NCBI RefSeq assembly: GCF_900112845.1
Contig: NZ_FONG01000014.1
Location: forward strand, 158,710-222,709
Direction of reading: 5' to 3'
Length of the DNA stretch: 64,000 nucleotides
Source of the DNA: Actinacidiphila alni
GTDB lineage: Bacteria; Actinomycetota; Actinomycetes; Streptomycetales; Streptomycetaceae
Part shown: positions 9,601-16,566 of the stretch, in pieces
How the letters are laid out: the number at the start of each line of letters is the position of its first letter
How positions within the stretch are numbered: position 1 is the stretch's first letter
Position numbers and translations under genes: made by a program
The notes under the pieces: generated by a model
Databases searched by the model: none
Told to the model about the DNA's origin: nothing
What the model saw: only the letters and a program-made list of their open reading frames with translations

Positions 9601-9968
9601 CGCTCGCCGGGACGGACCGCATCGCCGGACGCCGAGGACCGCCCGGGGCGGGGCGGAGTGGTCGGGGTCGTCGGGTCGGGTGCCGCGCCGGAGGCGAAGA
9701 GGCAGGGGGTCCGGTCGCGGAGTGCCGCGACGAACGGGCCGTAGGCCAGCGTCGTTCCGCTCAGCGGGACCGAGGCGCCGAGGCGCAGGCGGGCGCGGCC
9801 GTCGGCGACGGTCAGGGCGGCCACCTCCTCCACCAGGCGGGTCTTGCCCAGGCCCGCCTCGCCGGTGACGAGCAGCAACTGCGGATGGCCCGCCGCGGCC
9901 CGGTCAAAGGCGTCCATGGCGATGCGTATCTCGACAGACCGGCCGACAAAGGGCGTTGTCGTCTCCAT
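6699..9968 (-). CDS. LAL-family LuxR transcriptional regulator
   Basis: A 1089-aa large ATP-binding LuxR regulator. Residues 1-350 are an AAA/ATPase module with Walker A GEAGLGKTR (36-44) and Walker B-like LVLVLEDLHWAD. A long TPR-like helical middle follows, and the last 67 residues are a GerE HTH (LTERETQVLALLSDGRSNRQIGRSL). The ATG at 9968 (METTTPFVGR) is chosen because the FVGR motif always lies at the very N-terminus; upstream in-frame residues have no family match. Two Pro/Gly/Ala-rich low-complexity inserts (after the Walker A region and near the middle) are unusual. It is divergent from the RiPP-like locus and is the obvious candidate regulator of it. Confidence 0.92.
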   Translation of the reverse strand: METTTPFVGRSVEIRIAMDAFDRAAAGHPQLLLVTGEAGLGKTRLVEEVAALTVADGRARLRLGASVPLSGTTLAYGPFVAALRDRTPCLFASGAAPDPTTPTTPPRPGRSSASGDAVRPGERDQPARPGDPARAGREDGTPGPGRAGEAAGCGPLEDAVSHPATRQRLFERMLALLADLSARIPLVLVLEDLHWADASTRDLLAFLAVRLRRQHVLIVATVREAELAADARRWFAELLRCPRVTRLRLTALADAEVAELVAALLSPGSDPADVAAAVAAAEGNPLYAEELARSGRPWPPASIAEIVLARVSCVDADVRQVIDQLSVTDGGVPHDLLAAVVPLPEPVLLAAVRKAVDQRLLVTTADDGYALPHGLIRQILYADLLPGERRRLHRRYAAALSRHRDRDPALLARHWHLADCPALAATAALTAARRAAAARAHPEAHGLYSLAVELADHLPVAVAAALWPEAARAAAHAGDPQRATEHILRALSPTAEPTAGPTGGGAASSCAPSPVRPTAQATVRGSGGSGSAGRSGPACPGGSDGRAAPGTTAAPGRTGAAGPVAGLGHTERAERARLLERLAAYRRDAGDPRGAVAALGEALELLTGERASALEARVLAAAADMRVRLGDPDGALPLAQRALRMAERTGALAEHAHALTTLGVVRAQRGDLAGGLEALGRARELAGATDSVEDVLRAASNHMYLLCTGGRFAEAREVALAGRRAAGELGAPPPMTAVLDFNTAAVLVATGRWPEADELLAELVGQSSAHIVRYLHLLQLELAVARGDPRTAAELTAVLAASPDDPRLRGPFHACLAEQALDTAESGAGTGAAELSTAADHVLRGLCAVGSGGALAEEEIRLLAAGARLAAELALLPEPLRPRGLPLAWHTDAAAFADRAAAIAARHGGEPVVAAFGALAAAEHSRGGGTDDRATWRQVADVWRAADQPYREAYARLREAGSAIRASRREQAGRALAACLALAEPLAAEPLVRLAHALAARSRLTRPPAPPAPTAPNAAARFDLTERETQVLALLSDGRSNRQIGRSLYISDRTVAVHVSHILEKLGVRNRTEAALVYARAGLAPSVLP

Positions 9969-10401
9969 GAGCGCAGTGTGTGCAGCCGACAGCGGTGTGT
10001 CGACGGCCCGGCAACTTCCTGCCATCCGGAAACGGAACGATTCCGGCCCACTTCCATCGCGCCTGGTGAGCGCGTCCGGAAAAGGCGATGTGAAGGTTTG
10101 GCACCTGATGGCGGACCGTGTCCGCTGAACGGACGCCACCGGATTCCGCGGATTTCCCCGCGCCGCCCGTCTCGTATCGATCGCGTACGAAGAATTCGCC
10201 GACAGCGGGTTCGTACACGGACGTACGCAGAAAAGAGGTCGGGCACCGGTCGTGGACGAGTACACGTAGTCAATTCCCCCCGCGCGCGTACGTCATGTTG
10301 TCGAGGTGCGCGGACGCTTTCCGCCCGCATAGTTGGCCGGGTTCGACCGCGGCGGCCCGCCGCGGCCGGCGCCGACCGAGGCCACCGGGAGGAGGGAAAC
10401 C
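9969..10401. other. Divergent intergenic region upstream of the RiPP-like locus
   Basis: These 433 bases separate the LAL regulator from the precursor peptide gene and must hold promoters for both. An inverted repeat (CCGGAA at 10026-10031 and TTCCGG at 10041-10046) is a possible operator. The region is less GC-rich than its flanks. The strong GGAGGAGGG (10387-10395) at the right end is the ribosome-binding site of the precursor gene. No further protein or RNA gene was recognised. Confidence 0.5.
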
Positions 10402-10479
10402 ATGAAGAAGATGTCTGTCCGCAAGGCCGGCACCATCCGGCTGACCAGCTCCGCGTACTACTGCTGCTCGGCGCTCTAG
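10402..10479 (+). CDS. Candidate RiPP precursor peptide (25 aa)
   Basis: A 25-codon gene with an unusually strong ribosome-binding site (GGAGGAGGG, 6 bases before ATG). The product begins MKKMSVRKAGTIRLTSS and ends with AYYCCSAL. A short basic N-terminal part and a C-terminal Tyr/Cys/Ser-rich end fit a leader-core layout. It is followed by a strong hairpin and then by a gene for an RRE-like/membrane peptidase fusion, which is the normal arrangement for a RiPP precursor expressed in excess over its enzymes. The adjacent Cys pair would be the obvious modification site. I know of no named RiPP class with this core; the assignment rests on context. Confidence 0.72.
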   Translation: MKKMSVRKAGTIRLTSSAYYCCSAL

Positions 10480-10487
10480 CAGCACCG

Positions 10488-10528
10488 CCGGGGCCCGGTT
10501 CCGCGGCTCGTGCGGAACCCGGCCCCGG
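10488..10528 (+). terminator. Hairpin between precursor and biosynthetic genes (attenuating terminator)
   Basis: Two 17-base arms (10488-10504 and 10512-10528) pair with a single mismatch around a 7-base loop (GGCTCGT). There is no T tract, so it could act as a partial terminator or as an RNA-stabilising 3' end for the precursor message, giving more precursor than enzyme. It begins 9 bases after the precursor stop. Confidence 0.75.
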
Positions 10529-10625
10529 TGTCCGGCACCGGCGTCCGGACCCCGGACCCCCACAGCCCCACGGGCCTTAAGGACCCTCCGGCCCCACGGA
10601 CCCTCGCGAGAGAGGCGCTTCCCGC

Positions 10626-12002
10626 ATGACCGTGACCTCGGCCTCAGCCTCCTCGGCCTCCTCGGCGTCACCCGCGCCCTCCGCGACCTCGTCGTCCGCC
10701 GCGGGCCCGATCCGGCTGCACCGGCTCACCATGGTCCCCGAGGACGACGGCGTGATGATCGGCCGCCCGGACACCGCCTCGTACGCCGTCTTCCCCGAGG
10801 AGGGCGCGGAAGTCCTGCGGATGCTGGCGGCCGGGGCGACGCTCGCCGAGGCCGCGGCCTGGTACGCGGAGGCCGCCGGCGAGACGCTGGACGTCGACGA
10901 CTTCCTGGAGATCCTCGCGGACCTCGGCTTCCTGCGCGACGCGGACGACCCCGGCGGCCCGGACGACACCCCGGCCGGGGGCGGACGGGTGCGCTGGCAG
11001 CGGCTCGGCGCCTGGACCTTCTCCTGGCCGGCCTGGCTGGTCTACGCCGGGTTGATCGTGGCCGCCGCCGTCGAGATGATCCGCGACTCCGCGCTGCGCC
11101 CCTCGTACCACGACGTGTTCTTCACCGACCATCTCGCCCTGATCCCGATCACGCTGACGGTCGTTCAGATTCCGTGCATCCTCGTCCACGAGGGCTATCA
11201 CGCGCTGTCCGGGCGGCGGCTCGGACTGCCGTCGACGCTGACGATCAGCCGCCGGCTGTACTACCTCGTCGCCGAGACCCGGCTCGACTCCCTGTTCAGC
11301 GTCCCGCGCAGGCGGCGCTATCTGCCGTTCCTGGCGGGCATGCTGGCCGACGCCGTGCTGATCTCGGGCCTGACGCTGCTGGCGGTGGCCCTGCGCGGGC
11401 ACGGTCCCGCCTGGGTGGCCGCCCTGATGCTGGCGATCTCCTTCACCTGCGTGATGCGCCTGCTGTGGCAGTTCATGTTCTACCTGGAGACCGACCTCTA
11501 TTACGTCGTCACCAACGCCCTGCGCTGCTCCGACCTGCAGAACGCGGCCCGCTTCCAGGTCCGTACGGCCGTCCGCCGCTGGACCCACCGGCCGCCGCCG
11601 GAGGCCGACCCGGACGCCGAGTGGTCCGAGCGCGACCGGCGGATGGCGCGGTGGTACGCCCCGCTGCTGGTGGTGGGCTACGGATTCTCGCTCGGCAGCC
11701 TGCTGTGGGCGGGGATACCGACCACCGTGCACTTCTGGTCGCAGATCGAGAACCGTTTCAGCGATTCGGGAACGGCGACCGGCGGGATTCTCGACGCGGC
11801 CAGTTTCGTCGGCCTCACCGCCCTCCAGATCGGGCTGCTGGTTTACGTGACGGTGCGCGACAAGCGGGCGGCCCGGAAACAGGGCGGGGTGACGGAGGCG
11901 GGAACGGGCGAGGGATCGGACGGGGGATCGGGCGATACGTCGAGCGCCGAATCGGGCGTCGTCTCCGAATCGGCTGCCACGCCCGCCGCGGACATCGCAT
12001 AA
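10626..12002 (+). CDS. RRE-like/PqqD domain fused to a membrane HExxH peptidase (M50-like)
   Basis: A 458-aa protein. After a Ser/Ala-rich tail (1-27), residues about 28-104 look like a PqqD-type RiPP recognition element (RLHRLTMVPEDDGVMIG, ending in EILADLGFL). Residues about 130-420 hold about six membrane segments with HEGYH at 188-192, the zinc site of site-2-protease-like peptidases; Asp290 in YLETDLYYV is a candidate third ligand. Such fusions process leader peptides in several RiPP systems (for example M50-type proteins in daptide and YydF-like loci). Start ATG 10626 has GAGAGAGG upstream. A low-complexity Gly/Ser tail ends the protein. Likely role: bind and cleave the 25-aa precursor at the membrane. 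Confidence 0.82.
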   Translation: MTVTSASASSASSASPAPSATSSSAAGPIRLHRLTMVPEDDGVMIGRPDTASYAVFPEEGAEVLRMLAAGATLAEAAAWYAEAAGETLDVDDFLEILADLGFLRDADDPGGPDDTPAGGGRVRWQRLGAWTFSWPAWLVYAGLIVAAAVEMIRDSALRPSYHDVFFTDHLALIPITLTVVQIPCILVHEGYHALSGRRLGLPSTLTISRRLYYLVAETRLDSLFSVPRRRRYLPFLAGMLADAVLISGLTLLAVALRGHGPAWVAALMLAISFTCVMRLLWQFMFYLETDLYYVVTNALRCSDLQNAARFQVRTAVRRWTHRPPPEADPDAEWSERDRRMARWYAPLLVVGYGFSLGSLLWAGIPTTVHFWSQIENRFSDSGTATGGILDAASFVGLTALQIGLLVYVTVRDKRAARKQGGVTEAGTGEGSDGGSGDTSSAESGVVSESAATPAADIA

Positions 12003-12058
12003 GCCTCGGCAACACCAGGAATTCTCCCGGAACTCCACGCGCCCAGGGAACCCACGGC

Positions 12059-12094
12059 AATCACGGAAGTCACAGAAATCACGGGAATCACGTT
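12059..12094 (+). repeat. Four tandem copies of a 9-base repeat upstream of the TPR gene
   Basis: The units AATCACGGA, AGTCACAGA, AATCACGGG and AATCACGTT follow each other directly. The array lies between the peptidase stop and the AAGGAG ribosome-binding site of the TPR gene, and ends 16 bases before the start codon. It could be a simple replication-slippage product or a protein/RNA binding site. Confidence 0.8.
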
Positions 12095-12110
12095 ACTCAA
12101 GGAGCACGCC

Positions 12111-14324
12111 ATGACCTCGTCCCCGCCTCCGCCCCGGCACATCAGGACCGGCACCGGCACCGGCACCGGCACTGGCACCGCGACCGCCGGGCACGGCGAC
12201 CTGCCGGCCGCGCCACCGGCCGACTACGACGTGCGCTGTCACCGCCGGCTGCGCGGACCGTACACCGGAGGCAGTGCCCTGCTCCGTGCCGTGATTCCCG
12301 AACTCGCGGGCGCGCACGACGAGTTGATCGCCGCGCGGGCGACCGAGGTGATCTCGTTGACGCCCGACCAGGCGCCGCTGGTGCCGATCGCGCCGCAGAC
12401 GCTGACCGCGCTGGCCAGCCGCGCCGAGCGCACCCGTTTCTACTCCGTCGCCCGGACGCTGCGCGTCTCGCACGGCGTCGCCGAACTGCTGATGGACTGG
12501 GCGCGCGCCCTGCACCCGGGTGGCGCCGTGATCCGCTTCCGGGAGGTGGACGACGCCGACCCCACCGACCGCGAGCTGGTCGCGGTCCTGCTGCGGCGCT
12601 GCGACCCGGCCGTACTGCGGCTGGTCGTGGAGTCCGACAGTCTCGCCGACGACGAGCTGGGCAAGGCGCTGCACACGTACACCGACCGGGCGGCCGACCC
12701 CGTTCCGCCCTTTCAGGACCGGCCGCAGGACGCCGACCTCGCGCAGGCGTGGATCGACGCCGACGGCACCTCCACGGATCCCGAACTCCTCGCCGCCTAC
12801 CAGGCGTTGCCCGCGCCGGAGCGGGCCGCGCGGCACAGCGCCCGCGCCGCGCTGCTGGCCGGGAAGGACGAGCCGGGCAGTGCGCTGGGCGCGCAGCTCT
12901 TCCACCTGGAGCACGGCACGGACCCGGCCGCGGCGGCCGGCACCGCCTTCCTCGAAGCCTGCGAATCCTGCTTCGACAGCGGCTTCTACGAGGCGGCGCT
13001 CGACATGGCCCAGCGCGGCCGGGCGCTGTTCGGCGACACGCGCCCCAAGCCGTACTGGAACCTCACCAACAAGATCGGCGCGTGCCTGTCGTACCTGCGG
13101 CGCGGCGAGAAGGGCTTCTCGTACTTCGCCGAACTGCGGTCCGGCAGCACCGAACCCGAGATCCACATGAACAGCTGCTACATGATGGCGATGCTCTACA
13201 CCCGCCACCTGCCCAAGGGCATGCACGACGAGATGCGGGCGCTGGAATGGGTCAACACCGCGATCGCCATCGCGGACTGGAATCCGGACCCGCACCGCCG
13301 GATCTTCGTCGGCGCGTTCATGCGCAACGCCAAGGCGCTGGTCGAGCTGCACCGTGCCGACCTGGACGCGGCGCTCGCGCTGGTCAACGAGGCCATCGCG
13401 ATGACCGACGCCGACCTCGGCCCGGACGAACAGCTGCTGCACCGCTCGGTGCTGCGCTACAACCGGGCGCAGATCCTGGCCGCGATGGGCGACCACGACG
13501 GCTCGCTGGCCGACTACGACCTGGTGATCAGCCGCGACCCGGACTACGGCGACTACTACTTCGAGCGGGCCGGGGGGCGGCGCGCCAACGGGCAGTTCGA
13601 GGCCGCGCTCGCCGACTACGCCGAGGCCATCCGGCTCAGCCCGCCCTTCCACGAGGCGCACTTCAACCGGGCCGATCTGCTGCGGGAGTTGGGCGACGAG
13701 GAGGGCGCGCTGCGCGACCTGGACTACGCGGCGATCCTCGACCCGTACCACGTCGACACCCTCGTCAACCGGGCCGATCTGCTGATGGCGCTCGGCGACA
13801 CCGAGCGGGCCGCGGCCGATGTGGCGGCGGGCCTCGTGCTCGACCCCAAGAACGCCAATCTGCTGTGCGCGCAGGGCACGTTGCTGGCCGACGCCGAGCA
13901 GACGGAGGCGGCGCTCTCCAGTTTCACCGCCGCGCTGGAGGCCGATCCGTCGTTCGTGGCGGCCTGGGTGAACCGGGCGGTGCTCGCGTACACCGCGGGG
14001 CGGCCCGCCGACGCCGTCGACGACCTCGACCACGCGATCGGGCTGGCGGACGACCCGGTGCTGCGCGGCAACCGGGCGCTGGCGCTGTACGACATCGGCG
14101 CGCACGAACGGGCGCTGGCCGATCTCGACGTCGCCGTACCGGAGTTGGCCGAGGAGGACCCGGACCTGCTCTTCCGGCGCGGCGCCGTACGCCTGGCGCT
14201 CGGCGACCGCGAGGGCGCGCGGGCCGACTGGCGCGACCACCTGGCCGCGTACGCGGCGGCCGGCGAACCGTCGCCGCACGCCGAGGAGATCGCGGCGGCG
14301 GGCGCCGCGGAGAGCGCGGCGTGA
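12111..14324 (+). CDS. TPR-repeat protein of the RiPP-like locus
   Basis: A 737-aa soluble protein. It opens with a (Gly-Thr)n stretch encoded by a GGCACC hexanucleotide repeat (about 12147-12180). Residues about 38-290 form a domain I do not recognise, beginning CHRRLRGPYTGGSALLRAVIPEL. From about residue 300 to the end are tetratricopeptide repeats, for example FNRADLLRELGDEEGALRDLDYAAILDPYHVDTLVNRADLL read as successive 34-residue units. TPR proteins act as scaffolds or peptide binders. It shares an operon with the peptidase and overlaps the flavin-reductase gene by 4 bases, so the unknown N-terminal domain is a candidate for the actual modifying or partner-binding function. Confidence 0.85.
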   Translation: MTSSPPPPRHIRTGTGTGTGTGTATAGHGDLPAAPPADYDVRCHRRLRGPYTGGSALLRAVIPELAGAHDELIAARATEVISLTPDQAPLVPIAPQTLTALASRAERTRFYSVARTLRVSHGVAELLMDWARALHPGGAVIRFREVDDADPTDRELVAVLLRRCDPAVLRLVVESDSLADDELGKALHTYTDRAADPVPPFQDRPQDADLAQAWIDADGTSTDPELLAAYQALPAPERAARHSARAALLAGKDEPGSALGAQLFHLEHGTDPAAAAGTAFLEACESCFDSGFYEAALDMAQRGRALFGDTRPKPYWNLTNKIGACLSYLRRGEKGFSYFAELRSGSTEPEIHMNSCYMMAMLYTRHLPKGMHDEMRALEWVNTAIAIADWNPDPHRRIFVGAFMRNAKALVELHRADLDAALALVNEAIAMTDADLGPDEQLLHRSVLRYNRAQILAAMGDHDGSLADYDLVISRDPDYGDYYFERAGGRRANGQFEAALADYAEAIRLSPPFHEAHFNRADLLRELGDEEGALRDLDYAAILDPYHVDTLVNRADLLMALGDTERAAADVAAGLVLDPKNANLLCAQGTLLADAEQTEAALSSFTAALEADPSFVAAWVNRAVLAYTAGRPADAVDDLDHAIGLADDPVLRGNRALALYDIGAHERALADLDVAVPELAEEDPDLLFRRGAVRLALGDREGARADWRDHLAAYAAAGEPSPHAEEIAAAGAAESAA

Positions 14325-15019
14325 CCGCCGCCGCCGCGGCACCGCACGTGCCCGCGCCCGTGCCCGCCGCGGGCCCGGACTCCGTCGAGTCAACTCCCGT
14401 CGTAACGACGGCCGGTACGGCAGGCGGGACGGCGGCCGGTGCGACGGGCGGGACAGCGGCCGGGACGACAGGCAGCACGGCAGCCGGGACGTCAGCCACG
14501 GCGGCGGCCGGTACGGGCACCGGGATCGGCGCCGGGCTCTACCGGTCGGTGATGCGGCAGCACGCCAAGGGCGTCGCCGTCATCACCGCGGGCGAGGACA
14601 CCGCTCCCCCGCACGGCTTCTGTGCCACCTCACTCACCTCGGTCTCGCTCGACCCGCCGCTGGTGTCCTTCACCGTCGGTCTGCACGCGGCTTCCTGGCC
14701 TGCGGTGGAGGCCGCGCGCCATGTCGCGGTCCACCTGCTCACCGACGCCCAGGAGGACACCGCGCGGCGGTTCGCCCACGGCGGCCCGGCCAAATTCGGC
14801 CGGGCCACCCGCTGGCACCGCGGCGCGCACGGCCTGCCCGTCCTGGACGACGCTCTCGCCTCACTGATCGTCTCGGTCGTCCAGGTCATGCCGGTCGGGG
14901 ACCACGCGCTGGTCATCGGCCGCGTCGTCGAGGCCGCCCTCACCCCGGCCCCGGCCCGCCCGCTCATCCATCACGACGGAGCCTTCGCCCACCTGGCGTT
15001 CCCGTCCGACGGGCCCTGA
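14321..15019 (+). CDS. Flavin-reductase-like protein with a repetitive N-terminal tail
   Basis: A 232-aa protein starting at the GTG inside the GTGA overlap with the TPR gene. Residues about 1-65 are an Ala/Gly/Thr-rich tail of imperfect TAAGTT-like repeats. Residues about 70-225 match the FMN-binding flavin reductase fold (HpaC/split barrel): YRSVMRQHAKGVAVITAG, GFCATSLTSVSLDPPLVSFTV, GRVVEAAL. Family members reduce flavin for a partner monooxygenase or act as oxidoreductases themselves. No partner monooxygenase is adjacent. In this operon it may supply redox chemistry for the Tyr/Cys-containing peptide, which is inference. Confidence 0.88.
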   Translation: MTAAAAAPHVPAPVPAAGPDSVESTPVVTTAGTAGGTAAGATGGTAAGTTGSTAAGTSATAAAGTGTGIGAGLYRSVMRQHAKGVAVITAGEDTAPPHGFCATSLTSVSLDPPLVSFTVGLHAASWPAVEAARHVAVHLLTDAQEDTARRFAHGGPAKFGRATRWHRGAHGLPVLDDALASLIVSVVQVMPVGDHALVIGRVVEAALTPAPARPLIHHDGAFAHLAFPSDGP

Positions 15020-15041
15020 TCCGACGGCCCCTGATCCGCCG

Positions 15042-15063
15042 CGTGCCCGGTCAGCCGGGCACG
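15042..15063. terminator. Bidirectional hairpin terminator
   Basis: Arms CGTGCCCGG (15042-15050) and CCGGGCACG (15055-15063) pair perfectly around TCAG. It separates the convergent flavin-reductase and GNAT genes and overlaps the GNAT stop codon. Confidence 0.7.
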
Positions 15064-15587
15064 GGGGCCGCGCGCACGCCGAGCCACTGCTCGGCGTCCC
15101 ACGCGTGGAAACGCTCCACCTCCGTGAAACCGAGCCGCGCCGCGAGGCGCATGGAGGCGGTGTTGGCGGTCTGGGTGGCGAGCACGACCGGCTCGCCCGG
15201 GCAGGCGGCGGCGAGCCAGGTCAGGGCCGCGGCGCAGGACTCGGCGGCGTAGCCGTGGCCCCAGGCGCGCGGCAGGAAGAGATATCCGAGGTCGGGTCTG
15301 CCTGCGGCGGCCGGGCGGTGCGTCGGCGCCGCCCGGCGCAGCAGGATGTGGCCGATCATCGCGCCGTCGTGTTCGACGACGAAGCTGCCGGGCCACGGTT
15401 CGGGCACCTCGGGCAGCTCGCGCTCCACCTCACCGCGGGGGCGCGGGCCGCCGAGGTACGTGTGCACGTCGGCCGAGGCGAGCAGGTCGACGAAGGCCGG
15501 TCGGTCGCGGGCCTCGGGTGCCCGCAGGACGAGCCGGGCGGTGGTCAGGGGCGCGGGCGGCCACGGCACATCGAGCGTCTCGGGCAT
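15051..15587 (-). CDS. GNAT-family N-acetyltransferase
   Basis: A 178-aa acetyltransferase of the RimJ/RimL type: TTARLVLRAPEARD at the start, then GYLFLPRAWGHGYAAESCAAAL (acetyl-CoA binding A motif with R/Q-x-x-G-x-G/A-like loop) and NTASMRLAARLGFTEVERF, the usual C-terminal signature. Members acetylate N-terminal amines of proteins, antibiotics or small molecules with acetyl-CoA. The ATG at 15587 gives the standard length. It converges on the RiPP-like operon and is divergent from the ABC operon. Confidence 0.9.
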   Translation of the reverse strand: MPETLDVPWPPAPLTTARLVLRAPEARDRPAFVDLLASADVHTYLGGPRPRGEVERELPEVPEPWPGSFVVEHDGAMIGHILLRRAAPTHRPAAAGRPDLGYLFLPRAWGHGYAAESCAAALTWLAAACPGEPVVLATQTANTASMRLAARLGFTEVERFHAWDAEQWLGVRAAPVPG

Positions 15588-15619
15588 CCGGGAACCCTAA
15601 CAGCGGGCCGGTTCGGGCT

Positions 15620-15637
15620 GTCCACCGATCGGTGGAC
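15620..15637. promoter_or_regulatory. 18-base perfect palindrome, probable operator
   Basis: GTCCACCGA followed directly by TCGGTGGAC forms a perfect 18-base palindrome in the gap between the GNAT gene and the ABC/two-component operon, 57 bases before the ABC start. The size and symmetry fit a dimeric repressor or the operon's own response regulator site. Confidence 0.65.
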
Positions 15638-15693
15638 GGGGAAGTGTCCGTACGGTCGTATCCCGGGCGGGCGCGACGCGGGACCGTGGGCGC

Positions 15694-16566
15694 ATGACGC
15701 AGAACGCGGCGGTACGGGTGCGGGGGCTTCGCAAGCGGTACGGCGGGGTCGCCGCGGTGGACGGGGTGGATCTGGACATCGCGCGGGGCGAGGTGTTCGG
15801 GATCCTGGGGCCCAACGGGGCCGGCAAGAGCACGACGGTGGAGATCCTCCAGGGCTACCGGACGCGGGACGGCGGCGAGGTGGCCGTGCTCGGGGAGGAC
15901 CCGGCGGCGGGCGGGCGGGAGTGGCAGGCGAAGGTGGGGATCGTCTGGCAGGACGGCGGCGCGGCGCAGGAGTTGACGGTCGCGGAGACCGTACGGCACT
16001 TCGCGCGCTACTACCCGCGGCCTCGGGACGCAGAAGAGGTGATCGCGCTGGTGGGCCTGGAGGAGAAGGCGGGCAGCCGGACGAAGGCGCTGTCGGGCGG
16101 CCAACGGCGGCGGCTGGACGTGGCGTTGGGGGTGATCGGCGGGCCCGAGCTGCTGCTCCTCGACGAGCCGACGACCGGCTTCGACCCGGTCGCGCGGCGG
16201 CAGTTCTGGGAGCTGATCCGCAGCCTCGCGGAGGAGGGCACCACGATCATCCTCACCACGCACTATCTGGAGGAGGCCGAGGCGCTCACCGACCGGCTGG
16301 CGGTGATCAGCGCGGGCCGCGTCGTCGCGGAGGGCGCCGCGGACACGCTGGCCGGGCGGGCCCGGGCGCGGGCCACGGTGCGGTGGACGGAGCCGGACGG
16401 CACGCGGCGCACGGAGGAGACGGACACCCCGACGCGTACGGTCGCGGAGCTGGCCGCGCGTTTCGGCGGCGGCGAGGTCCCCGAACTCCGGGTCACCCGG
16501 CCGACGTTGGAGGACGTGTACCTCCGGCTGATCGGGGAGCGGGACGGTCAGGGGGTGGCGTCATGA
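15694..16566 (+). CDS. ABC transporter ATP-binding protein (DrrA-like)
   Basis: A 290-aa ATPase. Walker A GPNGAGKST is at 39-47, the signature LSGGQRRRL near 132-140, and Walker B LLLLDEP near 152-158, then an H-loop (LTTHYLEEAEAL). The C-terminal domain after residue 215 is usual for DrrA-type drug/lipid exporters. It is the first gene of a four-gene operon: ATPase, permease (4-base overlap), sensor kinase (2 bases after the permease stop) and response regulator (4-base overlap). The kinase/regulator pair probably controls this transporter in response to a cell-envelope signal. Confidence 0.92.
   Translation: MTQNAAVRVRGLRKRYGGVAAVDGVDLDIARGEVFGILGPNGAGKSTTVEILQGYRTRDGGEVAVLGEDPAAGGREWQAKVGIVWQDGGAAQELTVAETVRHFARYYPRPRDAEEVIALVGLEEKAGSRTKALSGGQRRRLDVALGVIGGPELLLLDEPTTGFDPVARRQFWELIRSLAEEGTTIILTTHYLEEAEALTDRLAVISAGRVVAEGAADTLAGRARARATVRWTEPDGTRRTEETDTPTRTVAELAARFGGGEVPELRVTRPTLEDVYLRLIGERDGQGVAS

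Noticed and set aside
10298..10333. TTGTCG/CATAGT as promoter of the precursor gene
   Set aside because: The spacer is 24 bases, too long for a normal sigma-70-type promoter.
12059..12094. CRISPR-like array
   Set aside because: The units are only 9 bases and directly adjacent, with no spacers and no cas genes.
11174..14320. Very long plus-strand frame overlapping the peptidase and TPR genes
   Set aside because: Its translation is Arg/Ala/Pro-rich shadow sequence; only the part from the GTG at 14321 is a real gene (flavin-reductase-like).
12093..14393. 766-codon antisense frame over the TPR gene
   Set aside because: Val/Gly/Arg/Gln-rich shadow of a high-GC gene, with no motif and no ribosome-binding site.
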